DNA of 6,729 nucleotides, taken from the NCBI GenBank assembly GCA_031268395.1, contig JAIRXI010000235.1, positions 1-6,729 on the forward strand. The letters are read 5' to 3'. Below, one piece after another: positions 1 to 5,299 of the stretch. A program made the translations under genes and the position numbers. The stretch comes from Tannerella sp. Its GTDB lineage: Bacteria > Bacteroidota > Bacteroidia > Bacteroidales > Tannerellaceae. The notes under the pieces are model-generated. The model saw nothing but the letters and a program-made list of their open reading frames with translations, was not told the origin of the DNA and ran no database searches. Each line of letters opens with the position of its first letter. Within the stretch, counting starts at the first letter, position 1.

Positions 1-676
1 CGAGGATCTGAAGGGGGAAATCTGGATCGGTACCGACAAGGGGCCGGTGATCTGTCCCACGCCGGCGCGCGCCGTTGAAAATCCGGACAACCTCTACTGT
101 ACCCAGATCGTGCGAACCGACGAAACCGACAGCGAACAGCGCTACTATTTTCTGAACGGCGAAGAAGTACACGCCATAGCGGTCGACGGCGGCAACCGGA
201 AATGGATCGGGACGACGGCTTCGGGCGTCTTCCTGGTCAGTCCGGACGGTTCGGAAACGCTCCTCCATTTCAATACGGACAATTCGCCGCTGTACTCCAA
301 CAACATCCTCAGCATCGCCATCGACCATCAGACGGGCGACGTCTTTTTCGGCACCGACAAGGGACTGATTTCCTACCGGGGCGAAGCCGTAGCCGCCGGC
401 GAACATTATTCCGACGTACATGCCAGCCCCAATCCGGTGCGGCTGGCGGTCGACGACCAGGTCATCATTACCGGACTGGTCGCCGATTCCAACGTGAAAA
501 TCACCGATCTCTCCGGCAACCTGATCTATCAGGGCCGCTCGGCCGGCGGACAACTGGCGTGGAACTGCCGCAACCGGAGCGGCAACCGCGTGGCAACCGG
601 CATCTATCTGGTACTGGCTTCGGCGCCCGGCGCCGTGGAAAGCGCCGTGGCGAAGATTGCCGTCATACAACCGTAA
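1..676 (+). CDS. porZ: PorZ-like type IX secretion system beta-propeller protein, C-terminal part (5' end outside window)
   Basis: The reading frame is open from base 2 with no stop to the left edge, so this is the last ~224 codons of a longer gene; the GTG at 47 is internal, not a start. Propeller-blade motifs of the form W/F-x-GT-x-x-G recur: WIGTDKG at the edge, KWIGTTASG near 200-226, VFFGTDKG near 341-364. From about 420 to the stop follows a C-terminal domain of type IX secretion style: SPNP, then ITGLVADSNVKITDLSGNLI, a GGQLAW strand, GNRVATGIYLV and a final VAKIAVI. This order matches PorZ, which in Porphyromonas gingivalis sits on the cell surface in the PorU/V/Q/Z attachment complex and supplies anionic LPS to cargo proteins. 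Most of the propeller is missing here, so another two-component-regulator-propeller protein with this tail is possible. The next gene starts 15 bp downstream, suggesting co-transcription. Confidence 0.75.
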   Translation, partial: EDLKGEIWIGTDKGPVICPTPARAVENPDNLYCTQIVRTDETDSEQRYYFLNGEEVHAIAVDGGNRKWIGTTASGVFLVSPDGSETLLHFNTDNSPLYSNNILSIAIDHQTGDVFFGTDKGLISYRGEAVAAGEHYSDVHASPNPVRLAVDDQVIITGLVADSNVKITDLSGNLIYQGRSAGGQLAWNCRNRSGNRVATGIYLVLASAPGAVESAVAKIAVIQP

Positions 677-691
677 CGCCAAGCATATCGC

Positions 692-1549
692 ATGTCATTC
701 CTGAAAAAACTGAAATACGGCTACATCTGGCAACGCATCTTTGTAGAGCGGCTCTCCGAACCGCTCCATCTCAATCTGATTGCCGTTTTTGTCTTCCTGT
801 TCGGCTCCTGCCGTTCCAAAATCGCTTTCGATTTGATCCTTCGCCAACAACATGCATTCGGCCTGCTGAAAGCGGCCGACCGGGCTGCCGGACTGGGGCT
901 GAAGGCGGTCGGCGTCATTGAGTTCGGCGTAGCGGCAGGTGCAGGACTGATGAACATCCAGCGAATAGCCCGCCGGATTACGAAAATCACCGGCATCCGC
1001 TTCCACATCTACGGATTCGACAACGTCACCGGCATGCCTCCCCACAGGGATTATCGGGATCATCCCGATCTGTATCGCGAAGGCGACTTCCCCATGAATT
1101 ATGATTTACTGAAGAAAAAACTGCATCCCCATGTGCACGTGATTCAGGGAAACATTAAAGACCGCCTGAAAGCCTTCCTTGAAACACTGTCGCCGGAAGC
1201 TCCGATCGGGTTCGTGTCGGTCGATGTAGACTACTATTCCTCCGCGACCGATGCTTTGACGGTGTTCGACGGTGATCCGGCAAAATACCTGGATCTGGTT
1301 TATCTGTATTTCGATGACATCCATAAAGAAGAGCACAATCATCGTTGTGGCGAATTGCTGGCCATTGACGAATTTAACAGCCGGCATGACAGGCGGATCA
1401 TAGAGCCACACGCTTTTTTGGCAAACCGGCGGGTGTTCAAACAGGCGGCCTGGCTGAAGCATATTTATTTCCTGCATGTGTTGGATCATACACATCGGAA
1501 CGAAACACGGGCCGGAGAGTTTCAAACATTGGACAATCCCTATCTGTGA
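692..1549 (+). CDS. Uncharacterised class I SAM-dependent methyltransferase-like protein
   Basis: A 285-residue protein starting at ATG 692, 15 bp after the porZ-like stop, so probably translated from the same transcript. Residues 75-86 (VIEFGVAAGAGL) fit the glycine-rich SAM-binding motif I. D110 in IYGFDNVTGMP sits where the acidic residue after strand 2 is expected. SVDVDYYSS (176-184) and LYFDDIHKEE (205-214) resemble the later strands of TylF/MycF-like or Methyltransf_24-like enzymes, where acidic residues can bind metal. Residues 25-40 are hydrophobic (LHLNLIAVFVFLFGSC), but basic and polar sequence surrounds them; this may be a buried helix or a single membrane anchor. The substrate cannot be read from the sequence. 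Proximity to a PorZ-like gene makes a role in surface glycan or LPS decoration conceivable, but that is inference only. Confidence 0.6.
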   Translation: MSFLKKLKYGYIWQRIFVERLSEPLHLNLIAVFVFLFGSCRSKIAFDLILRQQHAFGLLKAADRAAGLGLKAVGVIEFGVAAGAGLMNIQRIARRITKITGIRFHIYGFDNVTGMPPHRDYRDHPDLYREGDFPMNYDLLKKKLHPHVHVIQGNIKDRLKAFLETLSPEAPIGFVSVDVDYYSSATDALTVFDGDPAKYLDLVYLYFDDIHKEEHNHRCGELLAIDEFNSRHDRRIIEPHAFLANRRVFKQAAWLKHIYFLHVLDHTHRNETRAGEFQTLDNPYL

Positions 1550-1582
1550 CTTGCCTGTGTCCGTCCTTTTGTCCTGAGCTGC

Positions 1583-1628
1583 CAAAAGAAACGGAACTGC
1601 GACAATCCGTTCTGCCAACCGGCTTTTG
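1583..1628. terminator. Weak nested inverted repeats between convergent genes
   Basis: The 87 bp between the converging stops hold an outer pair CAAAAG (1583-1588) / CTTTTG (1623-1628) and an inner pair AACGGA (1590-1595) / TCCGTT (1606-1611). The stems are short and interrupted, and no clean U-tract follows on either strand, so a bidirectional terminator is only a weak suggestion based on position. Confidence 0.22.
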
Positions 1629-1636
1629 CAACGCGT

Positions 1637-2239
1637 TTATTCTCTTTTTCCGTAAGTGTAGCGGCCTTGCTTTACGTCTTCGCTTTCAAAAAACTCACGT
1701 TCGCAGGAAGCATCTCCCCAGAGCAGGTTGGCGGTAATGCGGTGAGATGTGGTATGCGAAAAGTTTTCGATGTTAGTTGTGTCGATCACGTCGCAGTAGA
1801 GGGAAGCAAAGCGTTTGAACCAGGGATATTCCTCGAAATATCCCAGCCAGGCCTCGGCATAGGCGCAGCGAACGCCTCCCTGCGAAGGTTCCCACCCATC
1901 CCAGGCTATGCGGGGCAGGTCGTTTACTTTCGGGAAATTTTCCAGCGTGGTATCCAGTCCCTCTTCCTGCGCTTTGGCTCGCATACGGTCGGTGCGGTCC
2001 AGGCTCAATTCAAAAACCGTTTTCTGTACCAGCGGCAGGGCGGCCTCTTCTCCCACGGCATCTACCAGCGTCTTGCAAAACCGGAAATACAGCATGGCAA
2101 AATGACGGCAGGCTTTTCGCACGTCGCCAATCGTTGCCGTCCCGGCGGACGGCCTTGCGGACGCCTTTGTCGGCCATCCCAGCAGTAAACTTGCGGAAGT
2201 TAATCCGGCGGTTCTGAAAAATGCTCTGCGCTGTTTCAT
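1637..2239 (-). CDS. Exported L-2-amino-thiazoline-4-carboxylic acid (ATC) hydrolase-family protein
   Basis: A 200-residue protein whose start ATG (2237-2239) lies about 25 bp downstream of a good TAnnTTTG box. Its N-terminus has a twin-arginine-like motif (QRRAFFRTAG, residues 3-12), a hydrophobic stretch TSASLLLGW and a plausible cleavage site after ASA (26-28), predicting export, perhaps by Tat. The body matches the ATC hydrolase family by overall pattern, especially the C-terminal block FASLYCDVIDTT (144-155), a run of polar residues with H162 and H166, then GDASCEREF (175-183). In Pseudomonas, the family's namesake opens the thiazoline ring of L-ATC to give N-carbamoyl-L-cysteine during cysteine formation. 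Most members in anaerobic bacteria are uncharacterised, so the true substrate is unknown. The divergent neighbour is an exported M20 amidohydrolase, which could act on a ring-opened product. Confidence 0.75.
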   Translation of the reverse strand: MKQRRAFFRTAGLTSASLLLGWPTKASARPSAGTATIGDVRKACRHFAMLYFRFCKTLVDAVGEEAALPLVQKTVFELSLDRTDRMRAKAQEEGLDTTLENFPKVNDLPRIAWDGWEPSQGGVRCAYAEAWLGYFEEYPWFKRFASLYCDVIDTTNIENFSHTTSHRITANLLWGDASCEREFFESEDVKQGRYTYGKRE

Positions 2240-2265
2240 ACGATTGTTTTTTTATTTATCGGGGA

Positions 2266-2296
2266 CAAAGGTAGTCCGGAACATGAAGCTGTAAAA
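2266..2296 (-). promoter_or_regulatory. Bacteroidetes-type promoter for the ATC hydrolase-like gene
   Basis: Read on the minus strand, TACCTTTG at 2273-2266 matches the Bacteroidetes -7 consensus TAnnTTTG exactly. A T-rich -33 candidate (TTTT, 2296-2293) lies 19 bp further upstream. Transcription would begin near 2260, leaving a leader of about 20 bases. The -33 element is not a clean TTTG. Confidence 0.7.
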
Positions 2297-2316
2297 TACC
2301 GTGAGGAAGGTATTTT
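2293..2316. promoter_or_regulatory. Perfect inverted repeat, candidate shared operator between divergent promoters
   Basis: AAAATACC (2293-2300) and GGTATTTT (2309-2316) are exact reverse complements separated by 8 bases. The repeat overlaps the likely -33 elements of both divergent promoters, and its centre (2304.5) is exactly midway between the two -7 boxes. A dimeric regulator bound here would contact both promoters equally. A regulator gene is not visible next to it, and a role as an RNA hairpin is less likely because it lies upstream of both predicted start sites. Confidence 0.5.
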
Positions 2317-2343
2317 TTTACGGAGATACATCCGTTAGCTTTG
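2313..2343 (+). promoter_or_regulatory. Bacteroidetes-type promoter for the M20 amidohydrolase gene
   Basis: TAGCTTTG at 2336-2343 fits the -7 consensus TAnnTTTG. The T-tract at 2313-2319 provides a loose -33 element with about 19 bp spacing. The predicted start site is near 2350, giving a leader of about 40 A/T-rich bases before ATG 2392. Confidence 0.65.
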
Positions 2344-2391
2344 TGCCCTGATTTGTTCGATACAGTCATTAAACCGATAAATAATTAAGTA

Positions 2392-3858
2392 ATGAAAAAG
2401 ATTTTGGTAATATCCGTTTATTTGTTTCTGCTGATTTCCGGCAGTTACGCACAGAAGGGGAAGAGAAAAGACGCCGCCCTGAACAGGGATGTCTTTACAG
2501 CGTATTTGGACAGCGCATTCGGCACGTATGACAGGCTGCAAAAGTTGATATGGAATCATCCGGAACTGGGCTTCCTTGAGGTCAAAAGCAGCGGTTTGCT
2601 GCAGGCGCATTTGAAGGAACACGGTTTTACGGTAGAAGCCGGCGTGGCCGGTATTCCCACGGCCTTTGTCGCGACCTTCGGGTCGGGAAGCCCCGTAATC
2701 GGCATCCTGGCAGAATTTGACGCCCTGCCCGGCATGTCGCAGGACACAGTGCCTTATCGCAAGCCGCTGACGGAAGGCGGCAGCGGTCATGCCTGCGGGC
2801 ATCACGCCTTCGGCACGGGCGCGGTTGCCGGCGCGGTTGCCGTCAGCCGCTGGCTGGCAGCCGGCAGGCGCTCCGGTACCATAAAGGTTTTCGGTACGCC
2901 GGCCGAGGAAGGCGGCGGAGGCAAGGTCTACATGGTTCGCGAAGGGCTTTTCAGGGGGGTGGATGTGGTGCTTGACTGGCATCCTGCCGGCAGAAACGGC
3001 GTGAGCGTGGATACGGGAACGGCCATAGAAATGATAGACTATGTGTTCACGGGCGTGCCGGCACACGCGGCGGGGAATCCGGACAGGGGACGTTCGGCAC
3101 TCGACGGCGTGGAAGCGCTCAACTATATGGTCAACCTCATGCGCGAGCACGTCCCCGCTTCTTCGCGGATACATTATGTGATACCCGAAGGAGGAGAGGC
3201 CCCCAATGTCGTGCCCGATCATGCCCGCGTGTCATACTATATCCGCAGTCCGAAGCGGGAAATACTGAAAGATCTGGTCGAATGGATCGGACAGGCGGCC
3301 GAAGGCGCGGCGAAGGGAACGCAAACATCCGTGAAAGCGGAAATCGTTTCCGGATTTTATGAAAAGCTGTATAACAGGCGACTTGCCGAGCTGGTACAGC
3401 GCAATCTTGAAACCGTCGGCGGAGTGAACTATGATGCGCGCGAACGCGCATTTGCCGAAGCCATTGTAAAGGGTCTGGGCAACAGCGATACGACATTGAA
3501 TCAGGCGGAAAAGACTGCTCCGCTGGCTCCGGAAAGGCCGTCGGCGGGAGGCGGATCTTCCGATGTGGGCGACGTCAGCTGGAATGTTCCGACCGTCAGT
3601 TTCGGCACGGCGGTATTCATTCCCGGCAGCGCGGGACACAGTTGGCAAAACGTGGCGGCCGGCGGCACCACCATTGGCACCAAGGGACTGATCAATGCAG
3701 CCAAAGTCTTTTTGCTGACAGCCATTGACCTGTATTCCGATCCCGGACTGGTGGCGGAGGCCAGAGCCGAGTTTGAAGAAAGGCGCGGCGCGGACTTTCA
3801 GTATGTCCCTCTGCCAGGAAACCGTCCGCCGGCGCTGGACTATCGCGTAAAAAAATAA
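2392..3858 (+). CDS. Exported M20-family amidohydrolase (AbgB / aminobenzoyl-glutamate hydrolase-like)
   Basis: A 488-residue zinc-dependent amidohydrolase of peptidase family M20, closest in pattern to the AbgB-like branch that splits aminoacyl amides such as p-aminobenzoyl-glutamate. A signal peptide is clear: MKK, hydrophobic ILVISVYLFLLISG, then SYA with cleavage before Q21, so it should work in the periplasm or beyond. Catalytic features in order are GILAEFDALPGM (104-115), SGHACGHHAFG (131-141) with candidate ligands C135 and H137, TPAEEGGGG (169-177) with E172/E173, DWHP (195-198) with H197, and AGHSW (414-418) with H416. GVPAHAAGNP (221-230) begins the dimerisation/lid domain. The set of ligands looks complete and the length is typical, so the enzyme is probably active. 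It is transcribed divergently from the ATC hydrolase-like gene. The physiological substrate is not determinable; other acyl-amino-acid or carbamoyl-amino-acid substrates are possible. Confidence 0.88.
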   Translation: MKKILVISVYLFLLISGSYAQKGKRKDAALNRDVFTAYLDSAFGTYDRLQKLIWNHPELGFLEVKSSGLLQAHLKEHGFTVEAGVAGIPTAFVATFGSGSPVIGILAEFDALPGMSQDTVPYRKPLTEGGSGHACGHHAFGTGAVAGAVAVSRWLAAGRRSGTIKVFGTPAEEGGGGKVYMVREGLFRGVDVVLDWHPAGRNGVSVDTGTAIEMIDYVFTGVPAHAAGNPDRGRSALDGVEALNYMVNLMREHVPASSRIHYVIPEGGEAPNVVPDHARVSYYIRSPKREILKDLVEWIGQAAEGAAKGTQTSVKAEIVSGFYEKLYNRRLAELVQRNLETVGGVNYDARERAFAEAIVKGLGNSDTTLNQAEKTAPLAPERPSAGGGSSDVGDVSWNVPTVSFGTAVFIPGSAGHSWQNVAAGGTTIGTKGLINAAKVFLLTAIDLYSDPGLVAEARAEFEERRGADFQYVPLPGNRPPALDYRVKK

Positions 3859-3958
3859 GATGGCGGATGTGTCAATGCCTCATATTGTCTTATCTTCAGC
3901 GACGTGAAATAAATAACATGAAATTATCCCAACATGTCCCTTAGCCATTTTTTGCTCA

Positions 3959-4006
3959 AGTGGAGGCGTCCAAAGAGTGGAGTGTTTTGCCTGAGTGGAG
4001 GTGTCC
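3959..4006 (+). repeat. Three short degenerate direct repeats (AGTGGAG core)
   Basis: AGTGGAG occurs at 3959, 3976 and 3994, spaced 17 and 18 bp. The first and third copies extend to AGTGGAGGyGTCC with a single C/T difference; the middle copy diverges after the core. They may be relics of an older tandem repeat or binding sites. No function is evident. Confidence 0.5.
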
Positions 4007-4037
4007 TCTTTTTTCTCAACAGGGTTGCCGTTTCGTT

Positions 4038-4066
4038 AAAGGCCTGTCCCGGAGGGACAGGCCTTT
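4038..4066. terminator. Perfect 13-bp hairpin, possible bidirectional terminator
   Basis: AAAGGCCTGTCCC (4038-4050) and GGGACAGGCCTTT (4054-4066) are exact reverse complements around a 3-base GGA loop. The stem is GC-rich and ends in AAA/TTT on each side, as in bidirectional intrinsic terminators, but only three T residues follow on either strand. It lies 180 bp past the amidohydrolase stop and about 55 bp before the tandem array. It could instead be an insulating or REP-like hairpin. Confidence 0.5.
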
Positions 4067-4120
4067 GGACACGACAGGAAGAATGTCTAATGACCATTTT
4101 GGCTTACATGCTCACTCTCA

Positions 4121-4477
4121 ACTCGAAAGACGGTTGTCTTTACTCGAAAGACGGTTGTCTTTACTCGAAAGACGGTTGTCTTTGCTCTAAAGACAGTTGT
4201 CTTTACTCTAAAGACAGTTGTCTTTGCACCAAAGACAGTTGTCTTTACTCTAAAGACAGTTGTCTTTGCACCAAAGACAGTTGTCTTTGCACCAAAGACA
4301 GTTGTCTTTGCTCTAAAGACAGTTGTCTTTGCTCTAAAGACAGTTGTCTTTGCACCAAAGACAGTTGTCTTTGCGCTAAAGACAGTTGTCTTTGCACCAA
4401 AGACAGTTGTCTTTGCTCTAAAGACAGTTGTCTTTGCGCTAAAGACGGTTGTCTTTGGCCCAAAGACGGTTGTCTAT
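4121..4477. repeat. 17-copy, 21-bp tandem array of palindromes
   Basis: Seventeen units begin every 21 bp, with palindromes starting at 4126, 4147, 4168 and so on to 4462. Each is AAAGACrGTTGTCTTT followed or preceded by a 5-bp spacer. AAAGAC/GTCTTT are exact reverse complements; in the A-form the match extends to AAAGACA/TGTCTTT. All arms are identical in units 1-16; only unit 17 has one change (TCTAT), and a decayed eighteenth start follows. Units 1-3 and 16-17 have G at the seventh base, units 4-15 have A. Spacers are ACTCG, GCTCT, ACTCT, GCACC, GCGCT or GGCCC, varying only at bases 1, 3 and 5 except in the last. It is not CRISPR: spacers are 5 bp and repetitive. The variation does not follow third codon positions in any startable frame, arguing against a repeat protein. 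Confidence 0.93.
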
Positions 4478-4529
4478 TGGCGAAAAACAGGCGCTCCGGA
4501 GACACGTATGCATAAAATCGCGCTGCGCA

Positions 4530-4563
4530 CAGGATAATCACGGGTCGATTCCTTTTTATCCTG
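4530..4563. promoter_or_regulatory. Inverted repeat upstream of the hemerythrin operon, candidate operator
   Basis: CAGGATAA (4530-4537) and TTATCCTG (4556-4563) are exact reverse complements 18 bases apart. The downstream arm ends 9 bp before the -7 box and overlaps the region where a -33 element should lie, so a bound regulator could affect transcription. Half-site centres are 26 bp apart, wider than for a simple Crp/Fnr dimer site. A chance repeat in A/T-rich DNA cannot be excluded. Confidence 0.4.
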
Positions 4564-4572
4564 AAAAGTCAT

Positions 4573-4580
4573 TACCTTTG
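4573..4580 (+). promoter_or_regulatory. Bacteroidetes -7 box for the hemerythrin-LuxR operon
   Basis: TACCTTTG matches TAnnTTTG exactly. The predicted start site is near 4586, giving a ~20-base A-rich leader before ATG 4607. The final G of this box is the first base of an in-frame GTG (4580), so that GTG cannot be in the mRNA from this promoter. No good TTTG -33 element is seen; T-runs at 4549-4557 are the only candidates. Confidence 0.65.
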
Positions 4581-4606
4581 TGCAGCTATACAAAAGAAAA
4601 TCGAAT

Positions 4607-5299
4607 ATGTATCATTTGGGAAAGTATAAAGCCTCCGACAAAATGAGCGACCTGATTTGCGAAAACTATCCAATGTTGCTTGTCATGAGCCGGTTTGGTA
4701 TCGCATTGGGCTTTGGAGAGCAGACGATCGGCGAAGTGTGCCGCAAGAACGGGGTCGACGGGAAAACGTTCCTGACGGTGGTAAATATGCTGATCGGCGA
4801 AGAAAGGCAGGATGAAATTGATATGTCGCTGTCTGTAAAATCACTGATCGTCTACCTGCGCAACTCGCACGTCTATTTTCTGGATTTCCGTTTGCCGGCC
4901 ATCCGTGTCAAACTGACGGAAGCTGTCGACTGCGAACATAACGATGCCGGACAGGCCATTGTTCGCTATTATGACGAGTACGTGTCCGAGGTGCGCAAAC
5001 ACATGCTTTACGAGGAAGAAACGGTCTTTCCCTATGTCGACTTGCTGCTGAACGGGAAAAAACGCCATTACCACATTGACATTTTCAGCAAACAGCATAA
5101 TCAGGTGGAGGCGCGGCTTTCGGAACTGAAAAATATCATTATCAAATATTTTCCGGCGCGGAGCAGCAATGAACTGAACAGTGTCCTGTTCGACATTTTC
5201 GCCTGTGCAGAAGACCTGGCATCGCACAACCGGGTAGAAGACGACCTGTTTGTGCCGGTGATCAAGGCGCTTGAACGAAAAAAAATATCCAATGAGTAG
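4607..5299 (+). CDS. RIC/YtfE/ScdA-like di-iron hemerythrin-domain protein without the N-terminal Cys pair
   Basis: A 230-residue cytoplasmic protein (no signal or membrane segment). I start it at ATG 4607 because the in-frame GTG at 4580 falls inside the promoter box. Residues ~13-62 resemble the short ScdA/DUF542 domain (MSRFGIALGFGEQTIGEVC) but lack the adjacent CC of YtfE and ScdA, having GF instead. Residues ~80-222 form a hemerythrin-like bundle. By comparison with E. coli YtfE, all seven di-iron ligands appear present: H88 (NSHVYF), H111 (CEHND), H132 and E136 (HMLYEEE), H164 (KQHNQ), H207 and E211 (SHNRVEDD). YtfE-type proteins repair iron-sulfur centres or handle nitric oxide under nitrosative and oxidative stress. 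A similar stress role is likely here, though the lost cysteines may change iron delivery or partner binding. It overlaps the LuxR-type gene by 8 bp, suggesting translational coupling. Confidence 0.85.
   Translation: MYHLGKYKASDKMSDLICENYPMLLVMSRFGIALGFGEQTIGEVCRKNGVDGKTFLTVVNMLIGEERQDEIDMSLSVKSLIVYLRNSHVYFLDFRLPAIRVKLTEAVDCEHNDAGQAIVRYYDEYVSEVRKHMLYEEETVFPYVDLLLNGKKRHYHIDIFSKQHNQVEARLSELKNIIIKYFPARSSNELNSVLFDIFACAEDLASHNRVEDDLFVPVIKALERKKISNE

Larger units (their letters stand above)
3859..4606. other. Long gene-poor intergenic region with several repeat structures
   Basis: About 750 bp separate the amidohydrolase stop from the next credible start. The left part (3859-3955) shows no gene and no obvious terminator. 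Then come three AGTGGAG repeats, a 13-bp hairpin, the 17-unit palindromic array, an inverted repeat and a promoter, listed separately. Open frames run through the array on both strands only because its unit is 21 bp (divisible by 3) and mostly lacks stops. None has a persuasive start, leader or protein resemblance. Confidence 0.7.

Noticed and set aside
1667..2188. Plus-strand 173-residue open frame opposite the ATC hydrolase-like gene
   Set aside because: The minus-strand protein has a recognisable family pattern, a signal peptide and a promoter; the plus-strand product resembles nothing.
2335..3222. Minus-strand 295-residue open frame opposite the M20 gene
   Set aside because: It is an antisense shadow of the amidohydrolase, whose motifs are complete.
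4121..4477. CRISPR array
   Set aside because: The spacers are only 5 bp and recur in a few forms, the period is 21 bp, and no cas genes are present.
3934..4515. Plus-strand open frame encoding a Cys-rich (C)SKDSCL heptad repeat protein
   Set aside because: The frame is open because the unit length is a multiple of three. There is no good promoter or leader, the pre-repeat part resembles nothing and runs through the 13-bp hairpin, and variation hits first and second codon positions, changing Y/C and S/T/A freely.
4121..4538. Third plus-strand frame through the array (KTVVF repeats), in which the loop A/G change and one spacer change are synonymous
   Set aside because: A stop at 4091 precedes it and no ATG, GTG or TTG lies between that stop and the array, so it cannot be started.
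4245..4541. Minus-strand open frame encoding a QRQLSL repeat protein
   Set aside because: It ends within the array wherever a spacer begins with A, which creates a stop, so it covers only part of the repeat. Variable spacer bases fall at second codon positions (E/V/A). It looks like a by-product of the palindromes.
4580..4606. GTG start for the hemerythrin protein
   Set aside because: The GTG overlaps the consensus -7 promoter box.
5271..5291. TTG start for the LuxR-type regulator
   Set aside because: ATG 5292 and ATG 5301 fit the stop-start overlap and the beginning of the receiver fold better.
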